64,000 nt of DNA from Pedobacter psychroterrae (GTDB lineage: Bacteria > Bacteroidota > Bacteroidia > Sphingobacteriales > Sphingobacteriaceae). Both the position numbers and the translations under genes were made by a program. Shown piece by piece: positions 47,140 through 56,600 of the stretch. The stretch covers positions 372,001 to 436,000 of the forward strand of contig NZ_SJSL01000002.1 of the NCBI RefSeq assembly GCF_004331695.1. Direction: 5' to 3'. Below the pieces are notes generated by a model. The model saw nothing but the letters and a program-made list of their open reading frames with translations, did not search any database and was not told where the DNA came from. The first letter of the stretch is position 1, and the number at the start of each line of letters is the position of its first letter.

Positions 47140-47244
47140 CTATAGGCTGTTATAACAGCGACAACACCGATGATGTCGCATGTACTGTGTTATACGTTTG
47201 GATGGACTACTGATTGATTTAATACGATTAAAATCTGCTTTCAT
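47140..47244 (-). CDS. Cys-rich leader ORF before the TonB receptor
   Basis: A 34-codon ORF in the about 340-base leader between the promoter and the receptor. It ends RHHRCCRCYNSL then stop, with three Cys and several Arg codons clustered; an internal ATG at 47181 would give a 13-residue version. Cys-rich leader peptides are known to control sulfur genes by ribosome stalling in other bacteria. GC-rich hairpins follow (for example GGCGC/GCGCC around 46968-46986 and GGGGAA/TTCCCC around 47022-47051). Whether it is translated is unknown. Confidence 0.45.
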   Translation of the reverse strand: MKADFNRIKSISSPSKRITQYMRHHRCCRCYNSL

Positions 47245-47283
47245 TAGTGTTCAATTGATAAGTGTCATTTCTACATAACTGGA

Positions 47284-47314
47284 CAAATGTAAAAACAAAT
47301 TTTTATAAAACAAA
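47284..47314 (-). promoter_or_regulatory. Bacteroidetes-type promoter of the TonB receptor leader
   Basis: On the minus strand, TTTG (47314-47311) and TACATTTG (47291-47284) are separated by exactly 19 bases, a full consensus match. Transcription would begin near 47277, giving a leader of about 340 bases before the receptor start at 46937. Confidence 0.8.
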
Positions 47315-47322
47315 TAAAATCT

Positions 47323-47565
47323 ATGGAATTAGTAGATTATGTTTTAATTCTGATTTTTGAGCCTTTATTTTTTGCTTATTCCTTTTAGTATAAGAGGGAT
47401 ATAGCCTATGTTTTTGGGTTTATTCTTGTTTTAGTTGCTTTCTATCTAATGGAAATTGGAAGGGATTGGCAGGCTGAGACCTTACATTGTTATATGAACT
47501 TTAATAATAATAGCGGAATGCTATCCGGTAATAGTTTCTATGTAGGGGCAGTGGAGGTTGTATGA
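47323..47565 (+). pseudogene. Possible small membrane protein gene interrupted by an in-frame TAG
   Basis: From the ATG at 47323 a frame runs for 80 codons to TGA at 47563 with a single TAG at 47386-47388. The part before reads like a hydrophobic helix (YVLILIFEPLFFAYSF), the part after continues with YVFGFILVLVAFYLMEIGRDW and a polar tail. The continuous hydrophobic-then-polar pattern suggests one small protein broken by a nonsense mutation. It could equally be chance; a sequencing error would also explain it. Confidence 0.35.
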
Positions 47566-47573
47566 TTTTGAAA

Positions 47574-47601
47574 TTAAAAAACCGGGTCATCCGACCCGGT
47601 T
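47574..47601 (-). terminator. Terminator of the tRNA-Cys transcript
   Basis: AACCGGGTC (47580-47588) and GACCCGGTT (47593-47601) form a 9-bp stem with a 4-base loop, followed on the minus strand by TTTTT (47579-47575). It is 70 bases beyond the tRNA. Confidence 0.85.
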
Positions 47602-47670
47602 CTCAAGATAACCAAACATAGATCTAACCAAACATCTACTTCTTTAAAGTATACTGAGCAATATACCTGG

Positions 47671-47741
47671 AGGTCAAAAGCGGATTCGAACCGCTGTAGG
47701 AGGTTTTGCAGACCTCTGCCTAACCACTCGGCCATTCGACC
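47671..47741 (-). tRNA. tRNA-Cys (anticodon GCA)
   Basis: Read on the minus strand, it folds as a full cloverleaf: acceptor stem GGTCGAA/TTTGACC (one G-T pair), D arm with GTGGTTAGG, anticodon stem GAGGT/ACCTC with loop CTGCAAA giving anticodon GCA, short variable loop, and T arm AGCGG-TTCGAAT-CCGCT. No CCA is encoded. It sits between two genes whose leaders carry Cys-rich mini-ORFs. Confidence 0.95.
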
Positions 47742-47761
47742 TTTTTTTATTATTTATGCAA

Positions 47762-47920
47762 TTATTTAATTCTTCTTACACTTAGTTGCAGCCCTTTCAG
47801 GAGGTTGATTTTGGAGCGGTAAGCATCCTTTAAAAGGTTGATCCTGGTGTGGTAGGCCTGCTTTAAAACTTCCAGTTTGCCGCTGCGGGCCAGATAGGTG
47901 ATGATGATAGCGATCAGCAT
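47762..47920 (-). CDS. Small basic protein with internal repeat
   Basis: A 52-residue ORF too short for routine calling. It starts MLIAIIITYLARSG, then has a near repeat AYHTRINLLKD / AYRSKINLLKG and a basic end (LSVRRIK). Its ATG is 8 bases after the dioxygenase stop and its stop 21 bases before the tRNA, so it would be cotranscribed with both. A short membrane anchor with an amphipathic basic helix is possible. Function unknown and reality unproven. Confidence 0.4.
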   Translation of the reverse strand: MLIAIIITYLARSGKLEVLKQAYHTRINLLKDAYRSKINLLKGLQLSVRRIK

Positions 47921-47927
47921 ATATCAA

Positions 47928-48734
47928 TTATTTAACCAGGCCAGCAAAGCGCTGGTAGAAAGCAGTCGGACTATTTTCATGCTTTGGCTCGTACTTGCCG
48001 GCAATGATGGGTAGATAGATCACCCTTCTTCTGCTTTCTTCACCTATAACGGAAGACTGTGCAACCCTGTGCCATAATCTGCCATCATGGATGGTGAGAT
48101 CTCCGGCCTCTGGCGTAATTGCTATTTCCTGATGATCGGCTTTGTTGTCCAGGAAATACTTTTTGCGGAACAACATGCTGTACAGGCTTTGCTTATGCGT
48201 TCCTGCCAATACCCTTAGTCCGCCATTTTCTGGTTTTAAAGTGCTCAGGTGGATGCCCACATTGAGCATAGGGTTTAACTTCTGACCATGAAATATGTCC
48301 CGTAGGCCATCTGTGTGCCATCCCATTTGGGTAAATTTACTTTCCGGGCCGTTTATGTAATGGTTTAGTACCATGCCATCTTTCTCTTCGGTTCCCAGTC
48401 TGGCACCATCGCCAATCAGGCTTAAGAGTACTTCAAAGCGAGGATCCTGGGTAAGTTCGCCAAACAGGCTATGGTGCTTGTTGATGAAGGCGAAGCGCTG
48501 TACTATGGGAGATCCGTCAATGTCTTTGCCATATTTGATAGGGATGCCGTTTACTTTGACCTTATTATCGTCCAGCCATTGCTGCTGAACTTTTGCGGAA
48601 GCTTCAATGATGTCATTAACGGTTTCAGTCTTGATGAAATTTTTAAAATGAATGAAGCCGTTTTTGTTGAAGAAAGCTTGTTGTTCAGGCGTAATTGTCT
48701 CGCCCAGGATATATCTTGGATAGGAATTTTCCAT
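47928..48734 (-). CDS. Phytanoyl-CoA dioxygenase (PhyH) family Fe(II)/2-oxoglutarate oxygenase
   Basis: A 268-residue cytoplasmic oxygenase. The iron facial triad is visible as His140 and Asp142 (GWHTDGL) and His222 (GRLWHRVAQ); the arginine for 2-oxoglutarate is probably in the ESRRRVIYL segment. Bacterial relatives hydroxylate amino acids or lipids, or break down small organosulfur or phosphonate compounds; the substrate is unknown. A consensus promoter and a 240-base leader with a poly-Cys (or poly-Leu) mini-ORF precede it, hinting at control by amino acid or sulfur supply. Confidence 0.88.
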   Translation of the reverse strand: MENSYPRYILGETITPEQQAFFNKNGFIHFKNFIKTETVNDIIEASAKVQQQWLDDNKVKVNGIPIKYGKDIDGSPIVQRFAFINKHHSLFGELTQDPRFEVLLSLIGDGARLGTEEKDGMVLNHYINGPESKFTQMGWHTDGLRDIFHGQKLNPMLNVGIHLSTLKPENGGLRVLAGTHKQSLYSMLFRKKYFLDNKADHQEIAITPEAGDLTIHDGRLWHRVAQSSVIGEESRRRVIYLPIIAGKYEPKHENSPTAFYQRFAGLVK

Positions 48735-48861
48735 GTTGGTAATTATTATAAGGGTAAAAATGTAGGGTAAATAATGAATTGTAAGTTTATAAGTATGGCT
48801 TGTAAACCGGCTTTTGGCCTCAGTTTATCAGCGGTTATTGATCGGGAATTTTAGGTTTGGA

Positions 48862-48912
48862 TCAACAACAGCAACAGCAACAACCTGCCCATGTAGACAT
48901 GGGCATTCGCAT
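48862..48912 (-). CDS. Leader mini-ORF ending in six cysteines
   Basis: A 16-codon frame starting at 48912 (ATGs also at 48906 and 48900) ends with Trp-Ala-Gly, six consecutive Cys codons (TGT/TGC) and TGA. The same bases in another frame, starting at 48919 and ending at 48851, encode 22 residues with seven consecutive Leu. Either could be a stalling leader peptide. An 8-bp hairpin GCCCATGT/ACATGGGC (48887-48904) overlaps the start. It lies about 60 bases into the transcript and 130 bases before the dioxygenase. Confidence 0.5.
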   Translation of the reverse strand: MRMPMSTWAGCCCCCC

Positions 48913-48980
48913 TCGGCATGCGGAAAATATGTGTTGTGTTTTAATCATTTCTATAAAGTCTAGTAATTTAGTAGACATTA

Positions 48981-49010
48981 CAAATGTAGACAAATATTTT
49001 TAATATCAAA
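48981..49010 (-). promoter_or_regulatory. Bacteroidetes-type promoter of the dioxygenase unit
   Basis: Minus-strand TTTG (49010-49007) and TACATTTG (48988-48981) are 18 bases apart. The -7 element is identical to that of the TonB receptor promoter at 47284. Transcription would start near 48975. Confidence 0.75.
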
Positions 49011-49040
49011 TTAATTTAGAAAAAAATTGAAATTATTTTT

Positions 49041-49811
49041 TTACTTGTATAAGTTGGCTGAAATGCGCTCTACAAGTGATTTTGGAAGTAGGCCTGCACC
49101 AAAGGCAGAAATTTTATTGACGAAGCCGGCAATGATTTCGGTTTTTTTAGCGAACATACCCTTCAGGCCGATGCGTGCAACGGCATCAGGTTGCATGTTA
49201 AATTTCTCTGCAAGGTCGGCCAGCATGTCCAGTCCGGCGCGACTGGCAAAGGCAGTTTCGGTAGGCCCGGGGGAGAGGCAGGTAACGGAAACCACGCTGT
49301 CCTTTAGTTCGTATCTGAGCGCACGGCTGTAGGAAAGTACAAAGGATTTGGTAGCGGCATATATGGCCAGCGTAGGCATGGCCTGATAGGCTGCGGTACT
49401 GGCTACATTGAGTATGTAGGATTGTGTCTGTTTTTTTAGCATGGGCAGGAGCAGGTGGGTCAGTTCTACCACCGCATTGATGTTCAGCCTGATCATTTCA
49501 GATTGCCCGTTGAGGGGTATCTGATCAAAATTGCCAAATAGGCCGTATCCGGCATTGTTGACGAGTACGCTCAGTTCTGCCCCAAGGCCGTTGCACCAAT
49601 CCGCTACTTTGGCGCAGGCACCATTTTCTGAAAGATCGCAGGGCAGATATAAAGCTGTTACGGGATATCTGTCTGTAATAAGCGCTGAAAGTTCTTTTAA
49701 GTCTTTATCTGAGCGGGATACCAATAAAAGATGGTAACCGGCCGCAGCAAGCTGTATGGCCAACGATTTACCAATTCCCTTGCTGGCGCCGGTTACTAAT
49801 GCATATTTCAT
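49041..49811 (-). CDS. Short-chain dehydrogenase/reductase
   Basis: A 256-residue classical SDR. Cofactor loop TGASKGIGKSLA at residue about 7, NNAG motif (LVNNAGYGLFG), catalytic Ser in NVASTAAYQ, and YAATKSF giving the Tyr-x-x-x-Lys pair. Basic residues after beta-2 (VSRSDK) suggest NADP preference. Substrate unknown. Its start overlaps the aldo-keto reductase stop by one base, so the two are coupled. Confidence 0.93.
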   Translation of the reverse strand: MKYALVTGASKGIGKSLAIQLAAAGYHLLLVSRSDKDLKELSALITDRYPVTALYLPCDLSENGACAKVADWCNGLGAELSVLVNNAGYGLFGNFDQIPLNGQSEMIRLNINAVVELTHLLLPMLKKQTQSYILNVASTAAYQAMPTLAIYAATKSFVLSYSRALRYELKDSVVSVTCLSPGPTETAFASRAGLDMLADLAEKFNMQPDAVARIGLKGMFAKKTEIIAGFVNKISAFGAGLLPKSLVERISANLYK

Positions 49812-50704
49812 TAATTATGGTTTGCTATAGAAACATTATAGAGATCGTACCAGTCCTGATGGTCAAGGTCTATCGAAATGGCATTGGCCGCGTTACGTAT
49901 CCTTTGCTCATTGGTTGTGCCGATTAATGGGAGGGCGCCAAGTTTTACCAGCCATGCCACAGCAAGGGATTCAATATGCGTGTTGTATTTTACACTTAGC
50001 TCCTCTAGTTTGGCACGAACCCTCACAGCCTGTGGATCTGTACCCACCGCTATCCGGCCTTCGGCCAAAGGAGCATAGGCCAATGGGCGCATATATCGCT
50101 GTTTGATGTAGTCGATCTGCCCGTTGTCAAGCGCCTGGGTACTTAGTAAATTTAGCTCTATGTGATTGGTAACGATGGGTTTGGTAAGGTAAGAAGTAAG
50201 CAGCTGATGCTGGAATACAGAAAAGTTTGCTACCCCTATATTTTTGATCTTGCCAGAGTCTTTCAGCTTTTCCAGGGTCAGTGCAGTTTCTTCCAGATTG
50301 GATATCGGATCCAATTTGTCCAGCAGAAAGATGTCTATATAGTCTGTTCTGAGCCTTTTTAAAGAAGCATCTACGCTTTTTAGTATGTGAGCGGCTGAAG
50401 TATCATAGTGTTTGATACGGATGTCCGGATATTGCACATTTGGCACCTTTAACCCACATTTGGTAAACAGGATCACTTCATTTCTTTTGAATGCACCTTC
50501 GTGCAGCAAGTTGCCAAACAGTTCCTCGCATTTATATGATCCATAGCTATCGCCGTGCTCAAAAGTATTGATCCCTAATTCAAGGCATAGTTCTACTGTT
50601 TTTTTTAATACACTGGCAGCATCTTTAACATCATCCCATCTGTAAAAGCCGTATATAGCAGGAGAAACTTTGGGTCCTGCATCGCCCATATATATTTTTT
50701 GCAT
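49811..50704 (-). CDS. Aldo-keto reductase (YdhF-like)
   Basis: A 297-residue TIM-barrel NADPH-dependent reductase. The catalytic Asp/Tyr region is FEHGDSYGSY, Lys is in LFTKCGL, and the cofactor segment PLIGTTNEQRI is near the end. The architecture and RWDD near the start resemble the YdhF subgroup. I start at the ATG at 50704 (MQKIYMGDAGPKVSP). Substrate unknown. It is translationally coupled to the SDR gene. Confidence 0.92.
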   Translation of the reverse strand: MQKIYMGDAGPKVSPAIYGFYRWDDVKDAASVLKKTVELCLELGINTFEHGDSYGSYKCEELFGNLLHEGAFKRNEVILFTKCGLKVPNVQYPDIRIKHYDTSAAHILKSVDASLKRLRTDYIDIFLLDKLDPISNLEETALTLEKLKDSGKIKNIGVANFSVFQHQLLTSYLTKPIVTNHIELNLLSTQALDNGQIDYIKQRYMRPLAYAPLAEGRIAVGTDPQAVRVRAKLEELSVKYNTHIESLAVAWLVKLGALPLIGTTNEQRIRNAANAISIDLDHQDWYDLYNVSIANHN

Positions 50705-50775
50705 AGAATAGAATTCTTTATAGATCAAACTTAGATAAAGTTACGGTAGTATCCATAAACCTTTTTTCGATATGG

Positions 50776-51759
50776 TTATTTTACCGGACTGGCGGCAACA
50801 CCTTCAAAGGTGATTTTTACTGGCTTGATATGTCCATTTTCATCAAATTCCATTTTATCTATGCAGGTAACTCTGTGGTTTCCATTGGTTTCTCCCAGGG
50901 GCCTGCGGTGATATATAATAAAGTATTCTTTAGTTTTAGGGTTTTGGATTACTGAATGGTGACCTGCACCAGTCGCAATTTCCGGGTCCTGTTTCAGGAT
51001 CTTGTCGATACGTGTAAAAGGCCCCATAGGGGAATCTGCAATGGCATAAGCCACAGAATAGTCTGGTCCTGTCCATCCGCCTTCAGACCACATAAAGTAG
51101 TATTTGCCATTGCGAATGAACATAAATGGACCTTCTACATATCCTTTAGGAGTTACTTCCTTATAAGTGCTGCCATCGGGGAAAGGAACGGTACTTTTGA
51201 AGTCGTCGCTTAGCTTGACTACGTTGCAGTGTTTCCATCCGCCATAATAAAGGTAGTACTGGCCATCTTTATCTTTAAAAACATATTGGTCTATCGGCTG
51301 TGCTCCATTGTGAAATTTGTCGATGAGGGGTTTGCCGATATGGTCTATGAAAGGTCCTTCAGGTTTGTCTGAAACAGCCACTCCGATACCACCGGTTTCA
51401 TTATTGTTTTGAATATCATTGGCACCAAAAAAGAGGTAGTATTTATTGCCTTTTTTAGTAATGGATGGTGCCCACATAGCCTTGTGCGCCCATTTGATAT
51501 TGGCTTTTTCAAGAATGTTAGGATGTCTGGTCCAGGTTACCAGGTCTTTGGAGCTGAAGGCGTCCATATGAGTCTGCTCCTCGTATTTTGCAGAATAGGT
51601 AGGGTATACCCAATATTCTTTACCAAATAAGGCAACTTCCGGATCAGCATACCAACCCTGGAATATGGGATTGCCCGAGTTTTTCGGAGCAGGCTTTTGT
51701 TGCGCAAAAACTGACAGGGACAGAAATAAAGCGCTATACAGGAAAATGTGTCTTTTCAT
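50776..51759 (-). CDS. Secreted glycoside hydrolase family 43 enzyme
   Basis: A 327-residue exported protein (signal peptide ending VFAQQ) made of a single GH43 five-bladed propeller. General base Asp in QGWYADPEVALF, modulating Asp in PIDQYVFKDKDG, and general acid Glu in YVEGPFMFIRNGKYY. It lacks the extra C-terminal sandwich of the enzyme at 14861. A role as arabinosidase or xylosidase is likely. It is upstream of the reductase pair in the same direction, 71 bases away, so an operon for sugar use is possible. Confidence 0.9.
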   Translation of the reverse strand: MKRHIFLYSALFLSLSVFAQQKPAPKNSGNPIFQGWYADPEVALFGKEYWVYPTYSAKYEEQTHMDAFSSKDLVTWTRHPNILEKANIKWAHKAMWAPSITKKGNKYYLFFGANDIQNNNETGGIGVAVSDKPEGPFIDHIGKPLIDKFHNGAQPIDQYVFKDKDGQYYLYYGGWKHCNVVKLSDDFKSTVPFPDGSTYKEVTPKGYVEGPFMFIRNGKYYFMWSEGGWTGPDYSVAYAIADSPMGPFTRIDKILKQDPEIATGAGHHSVIQNPKTKEYFIIYHRRPLGETNGNHRVTCIDKMEFDENGHIKPVKITFEGVAASPVK

Positions 51760-51851
51760 GATATTTGATCTACTGATAAATTCTAATAAGCTCCCAAGAT
51801 AGGATTAATCACATTTATTGCAAAGAGAAAGCATATGATAATATTGCATTA

Positions 51852-52460
51852 ATGGTTTATTTACATGTTATGACAAGCTTTGCGTTTGATATCATGTCAT
51901 TACACGCAGTGTCTGAAACTACGGAAAAAAAGCTGGATCATTGGGATTTGATCCAATTCGAATCAATATATCAACGCTGGAACATACTGCTTCAGCGATA
52001 TGCAAATTATTACCTCAAAGATGAGGAAGCATCGCAAAGTATTGTGAATGATCTTTTCGTTCATTTATGGTTTAATAAAAAGGAACCGGACAATCTAAAG
52101 GGATACTTGTTTAAGGCTGTGAAAAATGCTTCACTTAATTTTCTTACCCGCCAAAAACGTATTCCGATTGAGTACATGGACGAGTCTGACCTTACCCTGG
52201 TTTCTGATCTTTCAGATATTGAACCGACAGAGATCTATGAATCTGACAAATTGTTGTTTCTTCAAAAAGTAATTGAAATGCTGCCGGAAAGAAGACAGCT
52301 GGTATTTAAACTATTCCGGATAGAAGGATTTAGCTATGCGGAAATAGCAGAGCTTATGCAGATCTCTGTGAGGACAGTGGAAGATCATTTGGCCAAAAGT
52401 ATGCAGTTTATACACAGCAAGGCTAAACATTTGGTTGACGAAAACTTAACCGAAGCTTAA
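51852..52460 (+). CDS. ECF-type RNA polymerase sigma factor
   Basis: An up to 202-residue sigma-70 factor of the Bacteroidota FecI-like group. Region 2 spans FESIYQRWNILLQRYANYYL to HLWFNKKEP; region 4 has the HTH EGFSYAEIAELMQISVRTVEDHLAKSM. ATGs at 51870 and 51894 give shorter proteins that keep all domains; the true start is uncertain. It is followed by FecR and an STN-type TonB receptor, the standard cell-surface signalling trio. Confidence 0.93.
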   Translation: MVYLHVMTSFAFDIMSLHAVSETTEKKLDHWDLIQFESIYQRWNILLQRYANYYLKDEEASQSIVNDLFVHLWFNKKEPDNLKGYLFKAVKNASLNFLTRQKRIPIEYMDESDLTLVSDLSDIEPTEIYESDKLLFLQKVIEMLPERRQLVFKLFRIEGFSYAEIAELMQISVRTVEDHLAKSMQFIHSKAKHLVDENLTEA

Positions 52461-52523
52461 CCTTAGCAGCCCGTATTTCAATCGCTTTATGCTGTCTTTT
52501 ATGTTGTAAGGAACGCTTATAAT

Positions 52524-53534
52524 ATGGAAGATAAAATATGGAATTGCATCATTAAAAGATTGACCGGATCTGAAACAGAGGCGTCTGAACAGGCGCTGAA
52601 CAGTTGGATGGAAGAAGATGCAAGTCATGCTCAGCAATATAGAGAAGCCTGTTCATTGTGGTCGCTGACGGGAGAAGTCAGGCATATACAGTCTGATACT
52701 CGGGTGCTGGAGCTGATTAAAGATAGGAAAGCACCCGCTTCAGAGAAGGTGGCTGGTATAAGGGCAATTTGGAAATATGGTATTGCGGCCAGCTTGATCG
52801 TGCTTTTCTCGGTAGCCGCGATATTTCAATACCGTAATGGAAACTTTAAACAGGATCAGGTCAAGGAATGGGTAGTTAAAAAAGCAGGACCTGGAAAGAT
52901 GATACTTGTGGAAATGCCTGATGGTTCTAAAATCTGGCTCAACGCTGATTCTGAGATCAGGTTCTTAAAAAGCTTTAGTCAGGAAAAAACAAGATCAGTT
53001 ATTTTAAATGGAGAAGCATATTTTGATGTGAGCCATGATGCCGCACACCCCTTTGTAGTAAAGAGTGCTGAGTTGACCACTACGGTCTATGGCACCAGTT
53101 TTAACGTGAGGGCCTATAGCAATGAAGAGGAGACATCAGTAACGGTAAATTCGGGGAAGGTGGGTGTGACGAGTGGGAAGGAAGGTGGAAATGCAAGGAT
53201 GCTGTTGCCTCAGGATAAATTGACCTACGGGGATGGGAAATTCACAAAAACGACGGTGCTGGCCGAAGCAGATGGCTGGACCAGGGGCGATCTGGTATTT
53301 GATCAGACACCACTGGATGAGGTATTTGAGACGATATCAAGAAAATATAATGTAAAAATAGCCGAAGCCAAAACATTGCGCTATCAGGACTGCAGGCTTA
53401 CTGCACGATTCAGGAATCAATCTTTAGTTGCGGTATTGAAGACACTTAAGCTAGCTATGAACATCAATTCAAAACAAACAGGAACAACCATTTATCTAGA
53501 AGGAGGAGCAGTATGTAGCAGTAATACAAAATAA
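52524..53534 (+). CDS. FecR-family anti-sigma factor
   Basis: A 336-residue inner-membrane regulator: N-terminal cytoplasmic part (about 1-85) binding the sigma factor, one helix (GIAASLIVLFSVAAIFQY), a FecR periplasmic domain (MPDGSKIWLNADSEIRFL; GEAYFDVSHDAAHPFVV) and a C-terminal STN-like domain (TPLDEVFETISRKYNVKI). It would hold the sigma factor until the receptor signals ligand. It starts 64 bases after the sigma gene. Confidence 0.94.
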   Translation: MEDKIWNCIIKRLTGSETEASEQALNSWMEEDASHAQQYREACSLWSLTGEVRHIQSDTRVLELIKDRKAPASEKVAGIRAIWKYGIAASLIVLFSVAAIFQYRNGNFKQDQVKEWVVKKAGPGKMILVEMPDGSKIWLNADSEIRFLKSFSQEKTRSVILNGEAYFDVSHDAAHPFVVKSAELTTTVYGTSFNVRAYSNEEETSVTVNSGKVGVTSGKEGGNARMLLPQDKLTYGDGKFTKTTVLAEADGWTRGDLVFDQTPLDEVFETISRKYNVKIAEAKTLRYQDCRLTARFRNQSLVAVLKTLKLAMNINSKQTGTTIYLEGGAVCSSNTK

Positions 53535-53538
53535 GAAA

Positions 53539-53562
53539 ACCTCCAGGCGGCCACCTGGAGGT
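53539..53562 (+). other. Stem-loop between fecR and TonB receptor gene
   Basis: ACCTCCAGG (53539-53547) and CCTGGAGGT (53554-53562) form a 9-bp perfect stem with a 6-base loop. No T-run follows, so it is more likely an mRNA-stability or attenuation element than a full terminator. Confidence 0.6.
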
Positions 53563-53605
53563 AATACTAATTAATTGAAATTCGAAAAATCCAATAAACA
53601 AATTT

Positions 53606-56600
53606 ATGAAAAAAAGTAATGGGGCTTATCACCTTATCAAAATAATTATGCGTATAAGTTTACTAGCTTGCGTTATTTCTGTGCTGTTTTTAAACATGGT
53701 GCAGGCAACGGTGGCAAAAGGTCAGTCGGGCCTTGACAAAAGTATTCATCTCGATCTAAGCAATGTTTCATTTGCCGATCTGCTTAAGGAGATAGAAAAG
53801 AAAACGGGACTAAGCTTTGTATATACCAACTATGAAGTAATCAATTCACGTATTTCGGTTAATAATAAGTCTGTCACAGCCAGATCAATCATAGCACCAG
53901 TATTAAAAAAGAATAACCTGTTTATCATTGAAGACGGTGCTACTGTAGTATTTAAGAAAGGTCGTTTCGTTGCTGATGCTAAGCCCGGTTCGATAGTTGG
54001 GTATGTAAAAGACCATACCAGCAATCAGACATTGCCTTATGCGACGGTGGTAGTGAAAGGGACGAGCCGTAAATTTATCACAGACGCAAATGGTTATTTT
54101 GTGATCAACGCTGTAAAAGCAGGCACGGTCATTCTTCAGGTTAGCTATATCGGCTATACTGCAGCAGAATTCAGTGTAACCGTTGAAGAAGATAAAACCA
54201 ATCAGCAGGAACTGAAACTGGAGAGCCAAAACACCGACATGGCGGGTATCACGATTAGCGGTATCAGAAGGGGAGAAGCAATCGCTTTGAGTAATATGCG
54301 CAATGCAGATAACATCAAGTATGTGTTGTCACAGGAGCAGATCGAGCGTTTCCCTGATGCAACTGTGGGCGAGGCGATGCAGCGGGTTCCGGGAATCGCT
54401 ATGGATTATAGCTATGGTTTGCCTAGAAACATAGTGATCAGGGGACTGGACCAAAGCATGGGTTCGGTGACACTGAACGGCAACAGACTGCCATCTACCC
54501 AGACCAATTCCCGCGATATAGATCTTAACGGAATTCTGTCTTCTACTGTTGAGGCCATAGAAGTAAACAAAACATTAACTCCTTCAATGGACGCGGATGG
54601 TACTTCAGGTTCGGTAAACATCATCTCTAAAACGCCTAAACCGGGTAAGCAAAATCTGCAGGTGAACGGATCGTTTGGTAATAACTTCCTGCTCGGAAAA
54701 CAGAACTTTGAAGGGTCGTTTAATTTTGACAACAGGAAAGACAAATGGGCATACCTGGTTGGCGTTAATTATAGCAATACTTTCAGAGGGGAAGACAGGG
54801 TTCAGAAAGATTATGGTACTTATAAGATCAACGGAGTGGAGCGTAACATGCTTTCCAATCTTGAACTGGAGGGAAGTGACCTGCACAGAGAGAACCTTGG
54901 TTTGCAAGCTGAGCTGAGCTATTTTCCGACTGAAAAAAGTCAGGTGTATTTGAGAAGTTCCTACAATAAATTTTATGAGCTGCAGACCAGGGGTACAAAA
55001 AGTTATAATATAGGATCCTATACGGATGCAGGCAATGCTACCGGCATCTCGATTGGTTCGGCAGGTTCACCGCGCGACTATCACAGGGATCTGTTAAGTT
55101 TTTCTTTGGGTGGAAAGACCAATGTTAACAACTGGATTGCAAACGCAGATGTTACTTTTGCCAGTGGATTGTATGACCAGCCTATATATTATGATGGTTA
55201 CTTTACCAATTCCGGTCTTTCGGCCGGTATAGATATGACTGATCCGCGTGCACCGCAGTTTAATTTTGTAGGAGCTAACGTAGACAACCCCGCAAACTAC
55301 TCGACGAGCTCTTATGTAAACAGGCATCAGATTGCCCATGATAAAGATGTTCAGGGATCATTAAATATTGAACGGACTTTTAATTTTACTGAGAAGAACA
55401 AATTCACGGTTAAATTTGGTGGGCGCTATAAATACAAAGAAGATGACCACACGAGAGATTACTATCAGTACACGTTAAAAACGGGTAAGGTAACTATGGA
55501 TAATTTCCTTTCCAATTATTCAAGAAAGGATTATTTCAATGGAAAATATGACCTGTCGGGCGCAATAGCAAATGGTTATTTAATGGAAGAATATTACCAG
55601 AAAAATCTTTCCTTGTTTCAGTCAGACGAGACTTATATCCGTCAGAATACTGATCCGGATACTTATTATGGTAATGAGACACTGGGAGCAGCATACGCAG
55701 AAGGTAAGCTTACGTTGAATAAACTGGATATTATTACCGGGCTAAGGTATGAAAATACTGGTTTTACCTACAATGGAAATATCGTCTCCTTTGATGACAA
55801 GGGAGCATATGTGAGTACCAACAGGGTAGCGGTTAATTCCGGGTTTGATGGTTTTTTCCCTAGTTTGAATTTAAAGTATGCGATTGATCAGCGCACGAAT
55901 GTGAGGGCTGCGGCCACCAGGTCACTCTCACGTCCGGGTTATTATGATTTAGTACCATGGCAGGAAGTGGAAACCAGAAGAAAAAGGATGAAAATAGGTA
56001 ATCCAGACCTTGACCAGTCTACCTCTACCAATCTCGACTTCTTATTTGAGCATTACCTTAAATCTTTAGGTTTGATCTCAGGCGGGATATTTTATAAAAA
56101 TATTGATAATTACATTTATCAGAGCATTTATGCACAGCAGGGCGGCGCATTTGATAAATATCAGGTTACGCAAACTGTGAATGGTGCTAACGCCCATGTA
56201 TATGGGTATGAAATTGCCTGGCAGCAGCAGCTGACCTTCCTTCCAGGGTTCTTGAACGGGTTTGGTATCTATGGGAATTTCACGCAGATACAGTCGAAGT
56301 TCACGGTACCAGGTTTGGAAAGTGAGCGTACTGTGAGGTTGCCGTCTATGCGTCCGAAGGTAGGAAATGCCTCCTTGTCGTACGAGAAATATGGTTTTTC
56401 CGGACGTATATCTGTTAACTTCTATGATACATTTATCAGCGAACTGGCAGAAACGCAGGCGGATGACCTGATGGAAAAAGGCAGGGTCCAGTTAGACTTT
56501 TCTGCTTCGCAAAAGATCAACAAAAGGGTAACGGTATTTCTTGGAATCAGCAACCTGAACAATGCGCAGACCATCCTTGATTATGGAGATGGCCGACCAA

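Noticed and set aside
46938..47277. Riboswitch in the TonB receptor leader
   Set aside because: I looked for TPP, cobalamin and SAM core motifs and saw none; hairpins alone are not enough.
48851..48919. Leu-rich frame as the main leader peptide
   Set aside because: Not excluded, but put second because the Cys frame ends in stop directly after the Cys run and a second Cys-rich leader is nearby.
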